Origin: Ophiura sarsii
Lineage: Eukaryota; Echinodermata; Ophiuroidea; Amphilepidida; Ophiuridae
Assembly: GCA_035610835.1 (NCBI GenBank)
Contig: CM069455.1
Location: 34,987,596-35,051,595, forward strand
Direction of reading: 5' to 3'
Length of the DNA stretch: 64,000 nucleotides
Shown piece by piece: positions 35,936 through 46,050 of the stretch. Within the stretch, counting starts at the first letter, position 1; each line of letters begins with the position of its first letter. A program made the translations under genes and the position numbers. The notes beneath the pieces are model-generated. The model saw only the letters and a program-made list of their open reading frames with translations, did not search any database and had not been told where the DNA came from.

Positions 35936-36003
35936 CCCAAAAGTTACTAACCTCTCATCTTAAAAAGGACATAATGTTCCGGAGAAAGTTGAGACACCCT
36001 GTA
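35936..36003. mobile_element. Unit B copy of the TACAGGGTGTC miniature element
   Basis: Duplicate of 29,834-29,910 with both ends retained (TACAGGGTGTCCCAAAAG and GAGACACCCTGTA). It is slightly shorter through internal indels. Confidence 0.65.
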
Positions 36004-37605
36004 CGTGAATGAGACTGATTAATAAACTAGTGTTACGCGCGAGAGGACAGTTTATTATTACAAACGGTTGTACCATGATAAAACGTCCATTTTCATCAGT
36101 AAGGTCGTCAATCAGTTTAGATCATGGAGTCGGTGTCACGACGTTGTAGCTGATATAATACCATTCACAATACATATTTGACCGTGTTTTGCATCAACAA
36201 GAACATAATAATAATTGGTATTCATAACTTCCACACATCGGTTGATTTGCGCGCTATCAAATTCAAATGTCTTCCATATGAAAAAGGCATACGTCATTCA
36301 ACAATTTAGGTCATTATGAAGCAAGGAAATTGGCTCACGTAAACACTATCCATCATGCGATATATATACATCACACATTACACCAAATTGGATTCAAAAC
36401 TGGATTAGCCCATTTGGCTCATATTATTTGTGATATATCTTATGGAGAAATGAGCTGAATATTCAGTGACCCAACAAACATCTTTCTATGCTCTGGTGGA
36501 TTATCCGCAGGTTGGTTTGATTGGTTAGATTAGGATTTACGTAGCCAAATATTTCAGACTCTGCTCTTGTAAATGGATGCAACAATACGCTGTAAAGCAT
36601 CCTACGAACGAATTGATAATTTAGAGGACTGATTATTTGGTTAAGATATCAAATCTACCAAGTCTTACAATTGTGTGTGTTGCATAAATACCCAAAAGAT
36701 GTTACTAGATGTGTTAGATAAATACCGTTATGTTGGATGAATACACTTTCAAACACCTCATATATGACGACATGGGTAGTACATATTATTTTGTAAATGT
36801 CATTTACGAATATAATGTTTCAGACTTGATTGATTATGATTGAAATAAACCGAAAAGTAACTCACTTATCATGTATGGTAGTATAGGTGCTAATAGTTTG
36901 CATACATATTTCTGCACGAATAAAATGATATCAGTAATGATTAGTCTCACTTAACATGCTTAAGAGGTACACCAGCAACCGCACGTGTACTCAGCCATTT
37001 CCTTATGATCGTCGTCACTGTTTGCTGGCTTCCAGTATCATATCAGAACTGTTCGGTACTTACGCGGTAAATAACCAAATAGCCGCAGAGTAGCAGCTAC
37101 TTTGTTGGTACTTTACTGGTACTGGGCATACAATATAGGTATATATATAGGTAATAGCAGCAGATAGTAACCATTATGCCGAGCATTAGAATATCGCAAG
37201 CTACATTGACGCCTTGTATGTACCAAATTGAGAGAGAAAACACTGGGAACAAATTCAACTAACTGCGTTCGCCCATACTTTAGTCATTATTTAAAAAGAA
37301 ATCGTTATAAAAGATTGTCTCTTGTATAGATTTTAAAGAGTCCAATTGGCTTGATAATACTTAAATATTTATAAATGACTCGAATAGAACTATGGTAAAA
37401 GTGCGCTCAGGTATGAGGAATTATACAATACTTGACTGATTTCAAATGAAGGCCATAGCGTGAAAATAAACGTTCAATTTGTCTTTTAAATGAGATGATC
37501 AATCGCCTATATCAATTGGAGATTATAATCAAGTGACAATCTTGGGATGTAATACACTTGAGTGAATCAATTGACTGACGTACACTTTTAGAGGTTTATA
37601 TTAAA

Positions 37606-37960
37606 GGTGCATGTTCCGATCACTTTTTGGGTGGCTATGATTTTTTTTTCACATCAAGATATTTTGATATCAGAAGAATCCCCATAATTTTCTCATTATG
37701 CCTGTAAAATCTTAGGGGCCAGAAATGTTCCATCTAAACATTATAGACTAAAATGTGGTGAATGACTGCCAATGGTGGTTAACCACCAGCCAGTTTGTGT
37801 ACTATCCAATGGGAAAATGTATTGTGGCCTTGTGCATCTAAAATAAGAAACATTGGAGTTATGCTACTTAAACATTGGAATGTGACAATTTTATGGATGA
37901 CCATCCAATGTGAAATAGATAACATCAAGTCGAAAATCGGGCCAGCAATCAGAACATCTA
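37606..37960 (-). repeat. Dispersed repeat family E, inverted copy in unit B
   Basis: Unit B counterpart of 33,180-33,490, and slightly longer: it keeps about 40 bases near 37,680-37,735 (ending in TAGGGGCCAGAAATG) that unit A has lost but 8,117-8,440 retains. This shows the loss occurred in unit A. The overlapping open frames at 37,779-38,181 on both strands are by-products. Confidence 0.75.
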
Positions 37961-38448
37961 CCTTTAATATTGAAAGTTCATTTGAATTGAACATAATACT
38001 CACCATGGGATATACGTATCTATCTTTATCATATAAGAGGACGTTAGGGAGACACCATAATGGATATAGAGACCATGGTTTTCTAAACCTGCCTATCATC
38101 AGCTGTTCTGATCAGGTGATCAGTAATGGTCAAAGCTCAATTCGATATTGTCCATGCATGTCTTTGTTGGGCTGCACCTAGTTGTTACTTGCGGGGGATA
38201 TTAGTGGATATGAGGTTACTGGGATGTGCCACCAAATACGGTTCCATTTTTAACTGAACCCTTTTCGTAGCCATTTATGGTAAATTGATGGGTCTAATAT
38301 CCTTAATTTTGCTGTTTTGTACATTCATTTAAGCAAAATCTTTCAAATATATATATAGGAGAATTATAGGTCTCCGGTGAACATATGGTAGAAATACAGT
38401 ATTACTCGACTGAGCTAATAAACATAATGACCTTATGTAAGCAATATG

Positions 38449-39266
38449 CCCAGACAACATACATATATATTGGCACAATATTGGCCCAACAGTGGCAATA
38501 TTGGCATTGGCATTATCTTGTTGACCAATATTGGGTTCCCATTGGCAATATTGGCATTAGCACTCTCTTGGTCACCAATATTGGTTTTACATTGGCACTT
38601 TTCAATTGGCATCATGTTGGCAACCAATATTGGAACAATATTGGTTATACATTGGTGCTCTTCAATTGGCTTCATGTTGGCAACCAATAGTGGACCAATA
38701 TTGGTGACCAAGTGAGTGCCAATGGCATTGGCCCGGTTGGCATTCTCTTGGTCACTCACCAATATTGGACCAATATTGGTTTTTCATTGGCGCTCTTCAA
38801 TTGGCATCATGTTCGCAACCAATATTGGTCCAATAATGGGCGCAATATACCAGGGGCGAGAAATGACACCATTGATTTGATATTCAAATTATGACGTGGT
38901 CTAAAAAGGCCGCCGCTGTTAAGAGTTATCGCTTCCCGGCCTTTTGGCTAGGATCTTGTGCCTTGTCCTGTCCCTTGAAGATTTGTTCCCTTGTCCTAGG
39001 CTTGCCCTTGGCCACGGGTTGGCCGGGGGTCTGCTCACTCCTCTTTGGAGGAAATAAAACAATATAAAGATAGAATTCTTCCTACCTAACATTTCTCCGA
39101 GATCGCCCAATATTGGCCCAAGCTTTGCCCACATTGTCGAGGGCAATATTGGGCCAAGCTTGGGCCCATGAGCAAATAATATTGCGCTAATATTGTAAGC
39201 CAATATTGGGCCAATAAAACATAAATATTGAGCCAATATTGGGCCAATATTCTAATGTTGTCTGGG
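38449..39266. mobile_element. 818-bp foldback element made of CCAATATTGG dyads
   Basis: Terminal inverted repeats CCCAGACAACAT (38,449) and ATGTTGTCTGGG (ending 39,266). The left arm (to about 38,850) is a minisatellite-like field of CCAATATTGG dyads, with a recurrent phrase TTCAATTGGCATCATGTTGG spaced about 61 or 132 bases. The right arm (39,105-39,255) is a shorter field of AATATTGGGCC words in inverted sense. Between the arms lie about 250 bases of different composition that include a U2-like segment. The open frames across it (38,385-38,894, several frames, rich in Asn-Ile-Gly-Trp) come from the repeats. It is present only in unit B. Confidence 0.8.
38928..38955 (+). pseudogene. U2 snRNA 5'-end-like segment
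   Basis: ATCGCTTCCCGGCCTTTTGG followed by CTAGGATC matches the conserved start of metazoan U2 snRNA (ATCGCTTCTCGGCCTTTTGG, CTAAGATC) with two substitutions in 28 bases. The match stops there: the downstream text (TTGTGCCTTGTCCTGTCCC and on) is not U2, and no branch-site-recognition or Sm region is visible. The segment from 38,928 to about 39,070 ends in an A-rich stretch (GGAGGAAATAAAACAATA), as a U2-headed short retroposon or a chimeric pseudogene would. It cannot be a functional U2 gene. Confidence 0.65.
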
Positions 39267-39790
39267 TGTATGCGTTTACACGAGATGTGGAATGCGAGAA
39301 CGTGTTGAATGTTGGTCGTAAAATATAGCCATATCCAGAGGTGAATGACCTATTTGAAATTTTCTGAAACATAAATCTTACACAAACATGACATTGTATG
39401 ATATAAATAAAATAGCCTTCTGGGATGTTTTTTACAATCTTGAATCTGTGCGTACTAAACGTCAAGAAAATTGATGTTATTTGAGAACAGGTCATCTAAG
39501 AATGAATGAAATTGAATGAGCGGGAAAATGTGCGTACATCTATCTCGCTTCTTGTTCCGCTTATCAGCTGATGCGATCTCACGAAGTGGCCATTACTGTT
39601 CAATAACACACCTTAGTGCGATTGAAGATAACTATTTCCTTGATTTGAAGTTCTGAAATGTTGCAACTTGTTCAATGGTATAGTCGTGTATAAAATACAA
39701 AACACACGAAATGTTAACATGTTGACAGTCCGATATTTATGCGCACATTTTCATTTGACAACATTGAAATTAATGGCCATGGTTATTGCT

Positions 39791-40285
39791 TTATATTAGT
39801 TCTTATATTCTTATATTTACCTGGAAACAAGAAAAATAGTTGGGTCCTTTGAGATGACAACAAGTTTGTTAACGTTTAGTAATTCTACAAAGATTCAGTC
39901 TCATGAGATGGCAAGCCACCCCTCCCTCCCAATATACCCCACACAAGGCGAGGAAGATTTTAAAGACACCACCTCAATGCATTGCGTTTTTCGCAAAATG
40001 CCCTAATTCTGGTCTCCAATTTGTCTCGGTTCCCATAGACATATTGCACATAATCATGGCTTCAAGCGCGTTCATCATTGGAGTTCTTATTAGGTTCTAG
40101 TTAACATCAATGAATAGAATAGTTATCATTGTTTCTTTTTTAAAGTTTTAGAAATAAAAAAAGAGCTCAACAAATGCATCGTTTGAAAAGGGGTTTATTA
40201 TGGTTGGCGTTAGTGCAATGGATTGTGGGAAGACCTTAACATCGTCTTTGGGTTTAAGGGTTCTTCACAGCAGCTTTGCTCAGAA
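39791..40285. other. Unique DNA, no gene seen
   Basis: One 65-codon frame at 39,903-40,100 has a hydrophobic end and no recognisable domain. I see nothing else. Confidence 0.5.
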
Positions 40286-40470
40286 TGGCTAATACATTTG
40301 AAATCCATACACCCCCTATGGAAGACATTACCCTAATCCCTCCCACAGGGAGTGTGCATTTCAATTGGGGTTACCTGCAAGTGCGACTCAATTTGAAATA
40401 TACACTCCCTGTGTGGAAGATTATAAAGTCATGTCGTCCATAGGGTGTATTGATTGTAAATCGAATATCC
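40286..40470. mobile_element. MITE with ATCCATACACCC palindrome, copy 1
   Basis: The left arm has GAAATCCATACACCCCCTAT and the right arm ATAGGGTGTATTGATTG. An inner pair is CCCACAGGGAGTGTGCATTT against ACACTCCCTGTGTGG. The whole is an imperfect palindrome of about 185 bases. The outer ends (GGCTAATAC, GAATATCC) are more decayed than in the copy at 55,682-55,873. Confidence 0.75.
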
Positions 40471-40973
40471 TATTCTATCCACCAGTTGCCTTTTGGGCGA
40501 TCAAATTATGACAGTGACAATCAAACAGATGAATAATACAACTTTTCCGTCGATTGTAAAACGTTCTATGTCAACATATCTGATGCACGGAACACGTGTA
40601 GCAATAATTGGATTGATGAAATATTAATACGCTGCTGTTTAGGCCACGAGAAAACCATGTTGCACGTGCCCGGTCGACCCATATTTGTGTGTGCATTTTC
40701 AAACAAGGTTTGTTTATTTTCACAAATTATTTGAAATTGGTTTCCTTTTTTTTCTTCTTCAAAAATCAGGAAAAAAAATGTTTTGAAATATTGTTTTTAT
40801 ATTTTATCGTAAACATTAATTTGTTGTGGAGAAATTTTTATTTTTCAAAAATGCTTGGAATATTTGAAAATCAACCAAAATATCACGAATTTTTTGACAA
40901 AAAACCCGCCCAATCGACCGACTCTACCCTAGAGATCCGTTTGCCCGTAGAACAGGGTTTTTTCTTCGTCGCC

Positions 40974-41216
40974 TCAACACTTTCCACGCGGCAGGCAGCT
41001 GCAGACGACATTCTTAAATAGCACAAAATGTTTCAAAAATGTCAAAATTCTTAAATATCATTACCATTTTTGGAATCACAAAGAGAAATGCATTGAAATG
41101 AGTACAAACATGCCTAGTATTGGTCCAGTAATCCTTATGATAGACCCTGAAAGTTGGGAAAGGTTTCTGAAAATTCTGTTTTGTATATGGTAAAACAGCC
41201 GCGTGGAAAGTGTTAA
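40974..41216 (+). mobile_element. TTAA-flanked MITE, family A, full-length copy
   Basis: The best-preserved ends in the window: CACTTTCCACGCGGC on the left (flank TCAA) and GCCGCGTGGAAAGTG followed by TTAA at 41,213-41,216. The terminal inverted repeat is therefore 15 bases with perfect pairing. The interior holds GCAGACGACATTC, TACAAACATGCCTAGTATTG and TTTTGTATATGGTAAAAC. It has no coding capacity. Confidence 0.9.
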
Positions 41217-41319
41217 CCATTGTTAACTCAGTGAGGTGGGTGCTGTTATTTTCACTGCCTAACAACGTGTCACATTGTATTATTTTTTGTGCAGATACAT
41301 CGCTCATCCATCCTAGAGG

Positions 41320-41650
41320 AAATTAGCAGTCAATTTGTGTGACGATAATGAGCAATTAACACGTAGTATCACACCACACCAAATCATTTGTGATGGATCA
41401 CTGAATGGAGATATTGTCCATAATATACAGCTCAACGGATATTTATATGTACTGATCAACTGAATGGAGTTATATCTTTCGTCACATTGACTTATGATAT
41501 ATGCATTTACTGAGAAATTATCGACAAACTGACGGTATGTAATAATGTGTTTCTTTTTCTTAATAAGAGTTTGTGTTTTTGGTTTGATCGAGATTGCTAT
41601 TTCTCATTGTGACAATAGAATGTCTGTGAATGTTTTAAACCAAACTTATT
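41320..41650. other. Unassigned DNA, no gene seen
   Basis: AT-rich. A near-direct pair CACTGAATGGAGATAT (41,400) and AACTGAATGGAGTTAT (41,459) is the only internal pattern I note. Confidence 0.4.
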
Positions 41651-41687
41651 TATTTGGTGGAAGTAATGACCATAATTAATTTTTGCC

Positions 41688-41778
41688 TCGTGGTTGTGGT
41701 TTCTTTGACCGGGATATTTGAACCCGGGACCTCCCGAACTCCAGACGGATGCTCTATACCAACTGAGCTAACGAGGAC
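41688..41778 (-). mobile_element. tRNA-like sequence, probably a SINE head or tRNA pseudogene
   Basis: On the minus strand from 41,778: GTCCTCGTTAGCTCAGTTGG, TATAGAGC, then GTCCCGGGTTCAAATATCCC. The A box (TTAGCTCAGTTGG) and B box (GGTTCAAAT) of the RNA polymerase III internal promoter are both clear and a D arm folds. The T stem mispairs, about 20 extra bases separate it from the 3' CCACGAGG, and the anticodon position reads GGA in a poor stem. So this is not a functional tRNA. A tRNA-derived SINE head or old pseudogene fits. A further GGGTTCAAATCCCC at about 41,808 on the plus strand may belong to the same decayed element. Confidence 0.6.
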
Positions 41779-41779
41779 A

Positions 41780-42493
41780 ATTAGTATTAAAGCGTTAGTA
41801 ATGCGTTGGGTTCAAATCCCCATCGTTCTCCTGCTTCTCATAGCGACAAGCATTGGAATAATATGAATGCATGCTTGTAGCGACATCATGAATTTCTAGA
41901 ATTGTTATTATTTGTTCGAAAAACACGGAGACGCCTATGCGATCCGACATAACCATAATTCTCCCATTTTTGGCAGTAAAATCATGAGTACCCAAAAAGA
42001 AAATCATTTTTAACGCTAAAACTTCGTTCAGTCAATAGGAAAATCACACCCTACTGCGTGAAAACCAACCTTTATGCCGGATATCTGGGCGAAAAAATAC
42101 AAAAATAATTACCCTTTAATTTTGCCATTGTTCTTTGCCCGGCGGTTTGCGCGCGCATCCTGATTTGATTAGGACCCGTGGTTTTAAAACTCGCGCCAAA
42201 GCATTATAAAGGGCAATACGGCATAGTGGACAGTGGTGTGGTCATACGCTGTTCCCTCAAGCGTGTATTGACAGTCCGGTCCCTTCGACCATTGCGTTTG
42301 TTGATAAACATTGGATGTAAACAACGGTCACCTCATCTATACGGCATAATGTGTTACTCAGACTCGCACCCAGAACCTCAATAGGTCGATAGCATAAACA
42401 TTCACTGATAACTTGTATTTGTTCAGACCAATCGACCGATTCCCAGACGGATACCGAGTTGGGAGATACACCTGTTGCGTAGTCATCCGCATA
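41780..42493. other. Unassigned DNA, no gene seen
   Basis: Short frames on both strands without recognisable domains. A GCGCGCGC word near 42,150 and a GGGTTCAAATCCCC B-box-like word near 41,808 are the only marks, the latter perhaps part of the tRNA-like element just upstream. Confidence 0.4.
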
Positions 42494-42903
42494 TAAACTG
42501 CTCACAAAAAGTATCGAAACACTTAGAAATGATAAAATATCGAAAAGGTCGAAAGGGTATGCATTAATCGAAGCATATAATCAAGTGCATGATTTTGTTC
42601 TGCGTATTTTGACACCTCGATCGATGAGATACGATGTTGCGGAGCGGAGTTATTGTCATTTAAATGGTCGTGAGGTCCAGTTTCAAAAGTGACAATCATC
42701 CTATAGAAAGAGGTTTGCATTTAACTGTTTAGAATGATCAGATTCGTGCTTTTTCCGCAACATCGTATCTCAACGATCGAGGTGTCAAAATACGCAGAAC
42801 AAAATTATGCACTTAGTAATGTGCTTCGATTAATGCATACCCTTTCGAGCCGTTATGTATTGGATCATTTCTAAGTGTTTCGATACTTTTTGTGAGCAGT
42901 TTA
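42494..42903. mobile_element. TA-flanked foldback element, Tc1/mariner-type ends
   Basis: TA then AACTGCTCACAAAAAGTATC at the left; GATACTTTTTGTGAGCAGTT then TA at the right. The arms are about 160 bases each and pair closely (CGAAACACTTAGAAATGAT, GGGTATGCATTAATCGAAGC, TTTTGACACCTCGATCG, GAGATACGATGTTGCGGA), with one unmatched patch at 42,535-42,550. The loop is about 90 bases. GCTCACAAAAAGT-type termini and a TA target fit a Tc1/mariner-derived foldback. It encodes no transposase. Confidence 0.9.
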
Positions 42904-43655
42904 GTTCATCCCATACTATAAAAAAGAAACATTGGCAATTATGATTAGTTTCATGAACGAGTCGTATATCTTTTTTTCCTGGAAAATATTTAAGAATAAT
43001 TATTTTTACATTATATTTTTCAAAAAATGAGCCATCGAGTAAAGCATACTCGAATCACCATTTTGATTGACTTTGTTTACAAATTTTATGCGAGAGCCTC
43101 GTACTGACACAAAAAAGGTAACATGTCAATGGTTTTAATAATGACTCTAATGCGTAAACCTTAACGAAAAAATGGCACAAATCTGAGATTGATTAGCTGA
43201 TATACTATTGCATAATAGTGAGCACGATGTTTACGTAGTATCATTTATATCGATGCATACTACTTTATTTAAATAAGGGTGTTTACACTTGAAAATTGTA
43301 GATATCATAGTATCAGCAAAAGGGTTCTCAATTGACATAGGTCAAATAGAAAGTAATTTTGTTTCTGCCTATTTATATACGCTGAATATAATGTTCAAGT
43401 AACAATGTTTATAACTCCATATTTAACATATCTTTCAAGTTAATTGGATTGTTATATAATGTACACTGAATGGTTAATTGATTACGATGATATGGAGAGT
43501 ATGTTAAATTCAATACAATAACAATCGATAACGATCAATTCAGTCCTCTTCATTAAATGTGTGTCATCCTTTAGACTAGATTAGATGAACTTTCATCTTC
43601 AATATCTTCGCAATAGATTTTATTAAACACATTTCGATATTCAGATTAAACTGAC
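42904..43655. other. Unassigned AT-rich DNA, no gene seen
   Basis: Very AT-rich with no notable frame and no repeat ends that I can identify. Confidence 0.4.
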
Positions 43656-43659
43656 ATTG

Positions 43660-44094
43660 AAAAGAAAAATTGAAAATTGAAAATCGTACTTGACCTTACC
43701 TTTGGGATTGTAACTTCTTCAAAATCAATCATTCTTAGCGTGTCATTGCAAATTAAAGAGGAGACATTTCTCAACAACTTAAACGATTTAATATGTTTAT
43801 GTAGTAGTTATACTTTTAGACATTTATTACCTAGTTAGGGATGTCATCCAGATTCGTACGGATTGAAAGCCGTAGATAGGAGAGGGTAAACGCACTGCTT
43901 GTCCGTTCACGGGGGTTGTTCAATGCATTCGCCAAGCATGGCTAAACACGTGTTGGTTGGTCGTTATTTAACCGCGTTCCGTTTATTTACACAAAACTGT
44001 CCGTTTATCCCCTAGTGCGTTTACCTCTCCGATCTACGGTTTTCAATCTGTACGAATCTGGATGCCATCCATTAGTTACTGTTGTTGATGACTG
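43660..44094 (+). mobile_element. Family B fragment (right arm) with an element nested in it
   Basis: From about 43,665 the text follows the right arm of family B (ACCTTACCTTTGGGATTGTA, AACAACTTAAACGATTTAAT, CATTTATTACCTAGTTA). It is broken by an insertion at 43,838 and ends with GTTACTGTTGTTGATGACTG at 44,094. The left half of the element is missing. Confidence 0.8.
43838..44072. mobile_element. 235-bp foldback element nested in family B
   Basis: About 60-base inverted arms: GGATGTCATCCAGATTCGTA on the left, mirrored by TACGAATCTGGATGCCATCC on the right, continuing through CCGTAGAT, GGAGAGG and TAAACGCACT. TAGTTA occurs on both sides (43,832-43,837 and 44,073-44,078), and removing the insert restores the family B consensus CCTAGTTACTG, so I read it as a 6-base target duplication. 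It is non-coding. Confidence 0.82.
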
Positions 44095-44099
44095 TGTAC

Positions 44100-45030
44100 A
44101 GTACCAGTGATGTTCAACCATGGTTCAACCAAAGTTCCCGTACATTATATAGCAGAGTTACTGGTACTGAGCAGCTATTTTGGCGGTACTCCACTGGTAC
44201 TTAAAAATAATACCCATACGAGTACTGCGCATAAAGTATCCGCTCAGGGACTGGCACCAGATTAACCATAATTCTAAACAGAATAAATTGGACTCGTTCT
44301 ATATAAATGTATATAATGATTGGATTGATGATCAATCCGTCTGATTGATCACTCTGTCAACTACATAGTCATAAACAAAATAAGAACATAATAATGTGGA
44401 TAACTTTTTTTTGCTTTGCGTTGAAATGGTGTTGATTGATGATTTGTAAAACTTTGACTAGAAACTATAGTCAGGTTTTGAAATGGGATTGAATGTGTAC
44501 ATCAGTAAGATTTACCGGTAAGTTTTTAATCCCCCTCTGTTTCTACTCGCGAATAGTTACCGCTTATAGGATTTATGATATGCGGCCATTGTGCACTCTA
44601 TTCAAAGGTATAGTCTATTAGCATAATGTCGATATATTTATATGTTCCTGTTCAAAACTAGTTAAGCACTCTTTGACTATCGCTGAGTAAAGACCACCTC
44701 TGGTCTGGTTTGCTTTGACACCATACATTGAATATTTATGCCAAAATATGAGTGTTGACTATCCGCCAAAGTGCGACATCTTGTCGTCCGACGATGGCGA
44801 AAGCATGAAACTCAGAGCTACGACTTCTATTCCAGATAAAAACTGGATTCGGTCACTCGCGGTAATCTAATACACTCGAGCGGCAATATATCTCTCTCGT
44901 GGGTCGATTGACACACCTTGTTATAGTGATATTTCAGGAAAAGATAGTAATTTCATATTGAGGAAAGGTGTTGGATTGGAATACTGGATTGGAGTATTAT
45001 GGAGCTACTGTCAACTGTGTTGGTACTTGT
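44100..45030. repeat. Diverged repeat fragments, no gene
   Basis: The TACCAGTGATG and GGTACTCCACTGGTACTTA words resemble the block at 31,150-31,260 and 37,045-37,140 (GGTACTTTACTGGTACT). CACTCTATTCAAAGGTATAG (about 44,594) and CTACGACTTCTATTCCAGA (about 44,819) match the segment inserted in the MITE at 26,560-26,745. These are dispersed repeats of unknown class. Confidence 0.55.
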
Positions 45031-45132
45031 AAAGGACGCACCGTTAGATGTTCAGCGGGTAGGAAGTTGGGTTCGGGGGGAATTTATTTTTTTGGCCGCC
45101 ATAAGGGGAATAGGTGTTTTTTAAAACTTCTT

Positions 45133-45163
<31 letters not shown>

Positions 45164-45190
45164 ACCTGAAAATCTAATGGTGCGTCCCTA
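45031..45190. mobile_element. MITE-like element with GGGACGCACC ends around a long poly-C tract
   Basis: GGACGCACCGTTAGATGTTC (left) pairs with ATCTAATGGTGCGTCC (right). Between them are TTGGCCGCC and a run of more than 30 C at about 45,126-45,163. The word GAATGGTGCGTCCCTAA recurs at about 63,500, again next to poly-C, so one family is involved. The poly-C length should be treated as approximate. Confidence 0.65.
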
Positions 45191-46050
45191 ACTGATACTT
45201 AAGAAAGAAAATACAAGCATTGTGGATACAGTACCCGCTCCGTATTGGCAGTACAGTAACCAAAATTACGAACGTAAGAAATTGGCTGTGTACTAAGTGA
45301 AATGCGCCTAAGCGGTGTACAATCCAACAGATTGTTCTCTGTACATGTCAGGCCTGTGTGGATAACATTTTACGTCGAAATGGTGTTGAATGATTTCGAG
45401 AATTGTAAAACTTAAATCTGATTGACTATCAATAATTGATTTGTGATTACTCAATCAAAGTTACAATATCGCAACACAACACAATCTTTCGATTCGATCC
45501 GTTGGAATCATATCATCATTCTGAAGGTATTAATTTGAAATTAAACTGGTTTCTTTTCTATTAGATGGTAACTAATTGGATTGTTGGGAAATGTAGGGTA
45601 GTGAATTCGAATAATAATTTAAAGGAACCGGATGTCATGCTTGATAATGATGTGCACAGCACATTGTTGTGACTTCTTATTTGGGTGTTGTTTTTGGATG
45701 TCAGCAAGAAATTTGATTGGTTTTTGGCTGATTTTCAACCGATACGCCCATACATTATGAGACAATGGTGAATAGTTTGGGGCGGGGCTTAATTCATCCG
45801 AATAATAGTACGTTCTGTGCGTATGCTCATCGCGTTAGCGTGCCCTACACAAAGTCGCCGACGTATGCGTTGTCATGTGCGCGTGTGCTAAAGAACGCGA
45901 TTAATTCGAAGAAGAAAGTTGGTAAACAGCTCGCTTGATTCGCCGATTTTATAAAGGGGGACATTTGTTGTTGTTTGATTAAAATAAATTTAACAAACTG
46001 CGTTACTTTATGATAAAAGATAAAAATAATCATTTAACTAAATAAGAATG
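45191..46050. other. Unassigned DNA, no gene seen
   Basis: GTATTGGCAGTACAGTAACC near 45,242 recalls the GGTACT-type block of units A and B. Otherwise unmarked. Confidence 0.4.

Larger units (their letters stand above)
35269..39790 (+). repeat. Segmental duplication, unit B
   Basis: Starts directly at the end of unit A, after GGTTATTCGCTATG, and ends near GGCCATGGTTATTGC, matching the unit A end GGCCATATGGTTATTCGC. The arrangement is head to tail, so unequal exchange or replication slippage using the 205-bp monomer is plausible. Its private block is the foldback element at 38,449-39,266 with some flank. Confidence 0.92.

Noticed and set aside
38385..38894. Several overlapping frames of 60-128 codons on both strands
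   Set aside because: They are translations of CCAATATTGG repeats (recurrent Asn-Ile-Gly-Trp patterns), not proteins.
38928..38955. Functional U2 snRNA gene
   Set aside because: Similarity ends after the first 28 bases; there is no Sm site or 3' stem-loops.
41688..41778. Functional tRNA gene
   Set aside because: T stem mispairs, spacing to the 3' end is too long, and the anticodon stem is poor.
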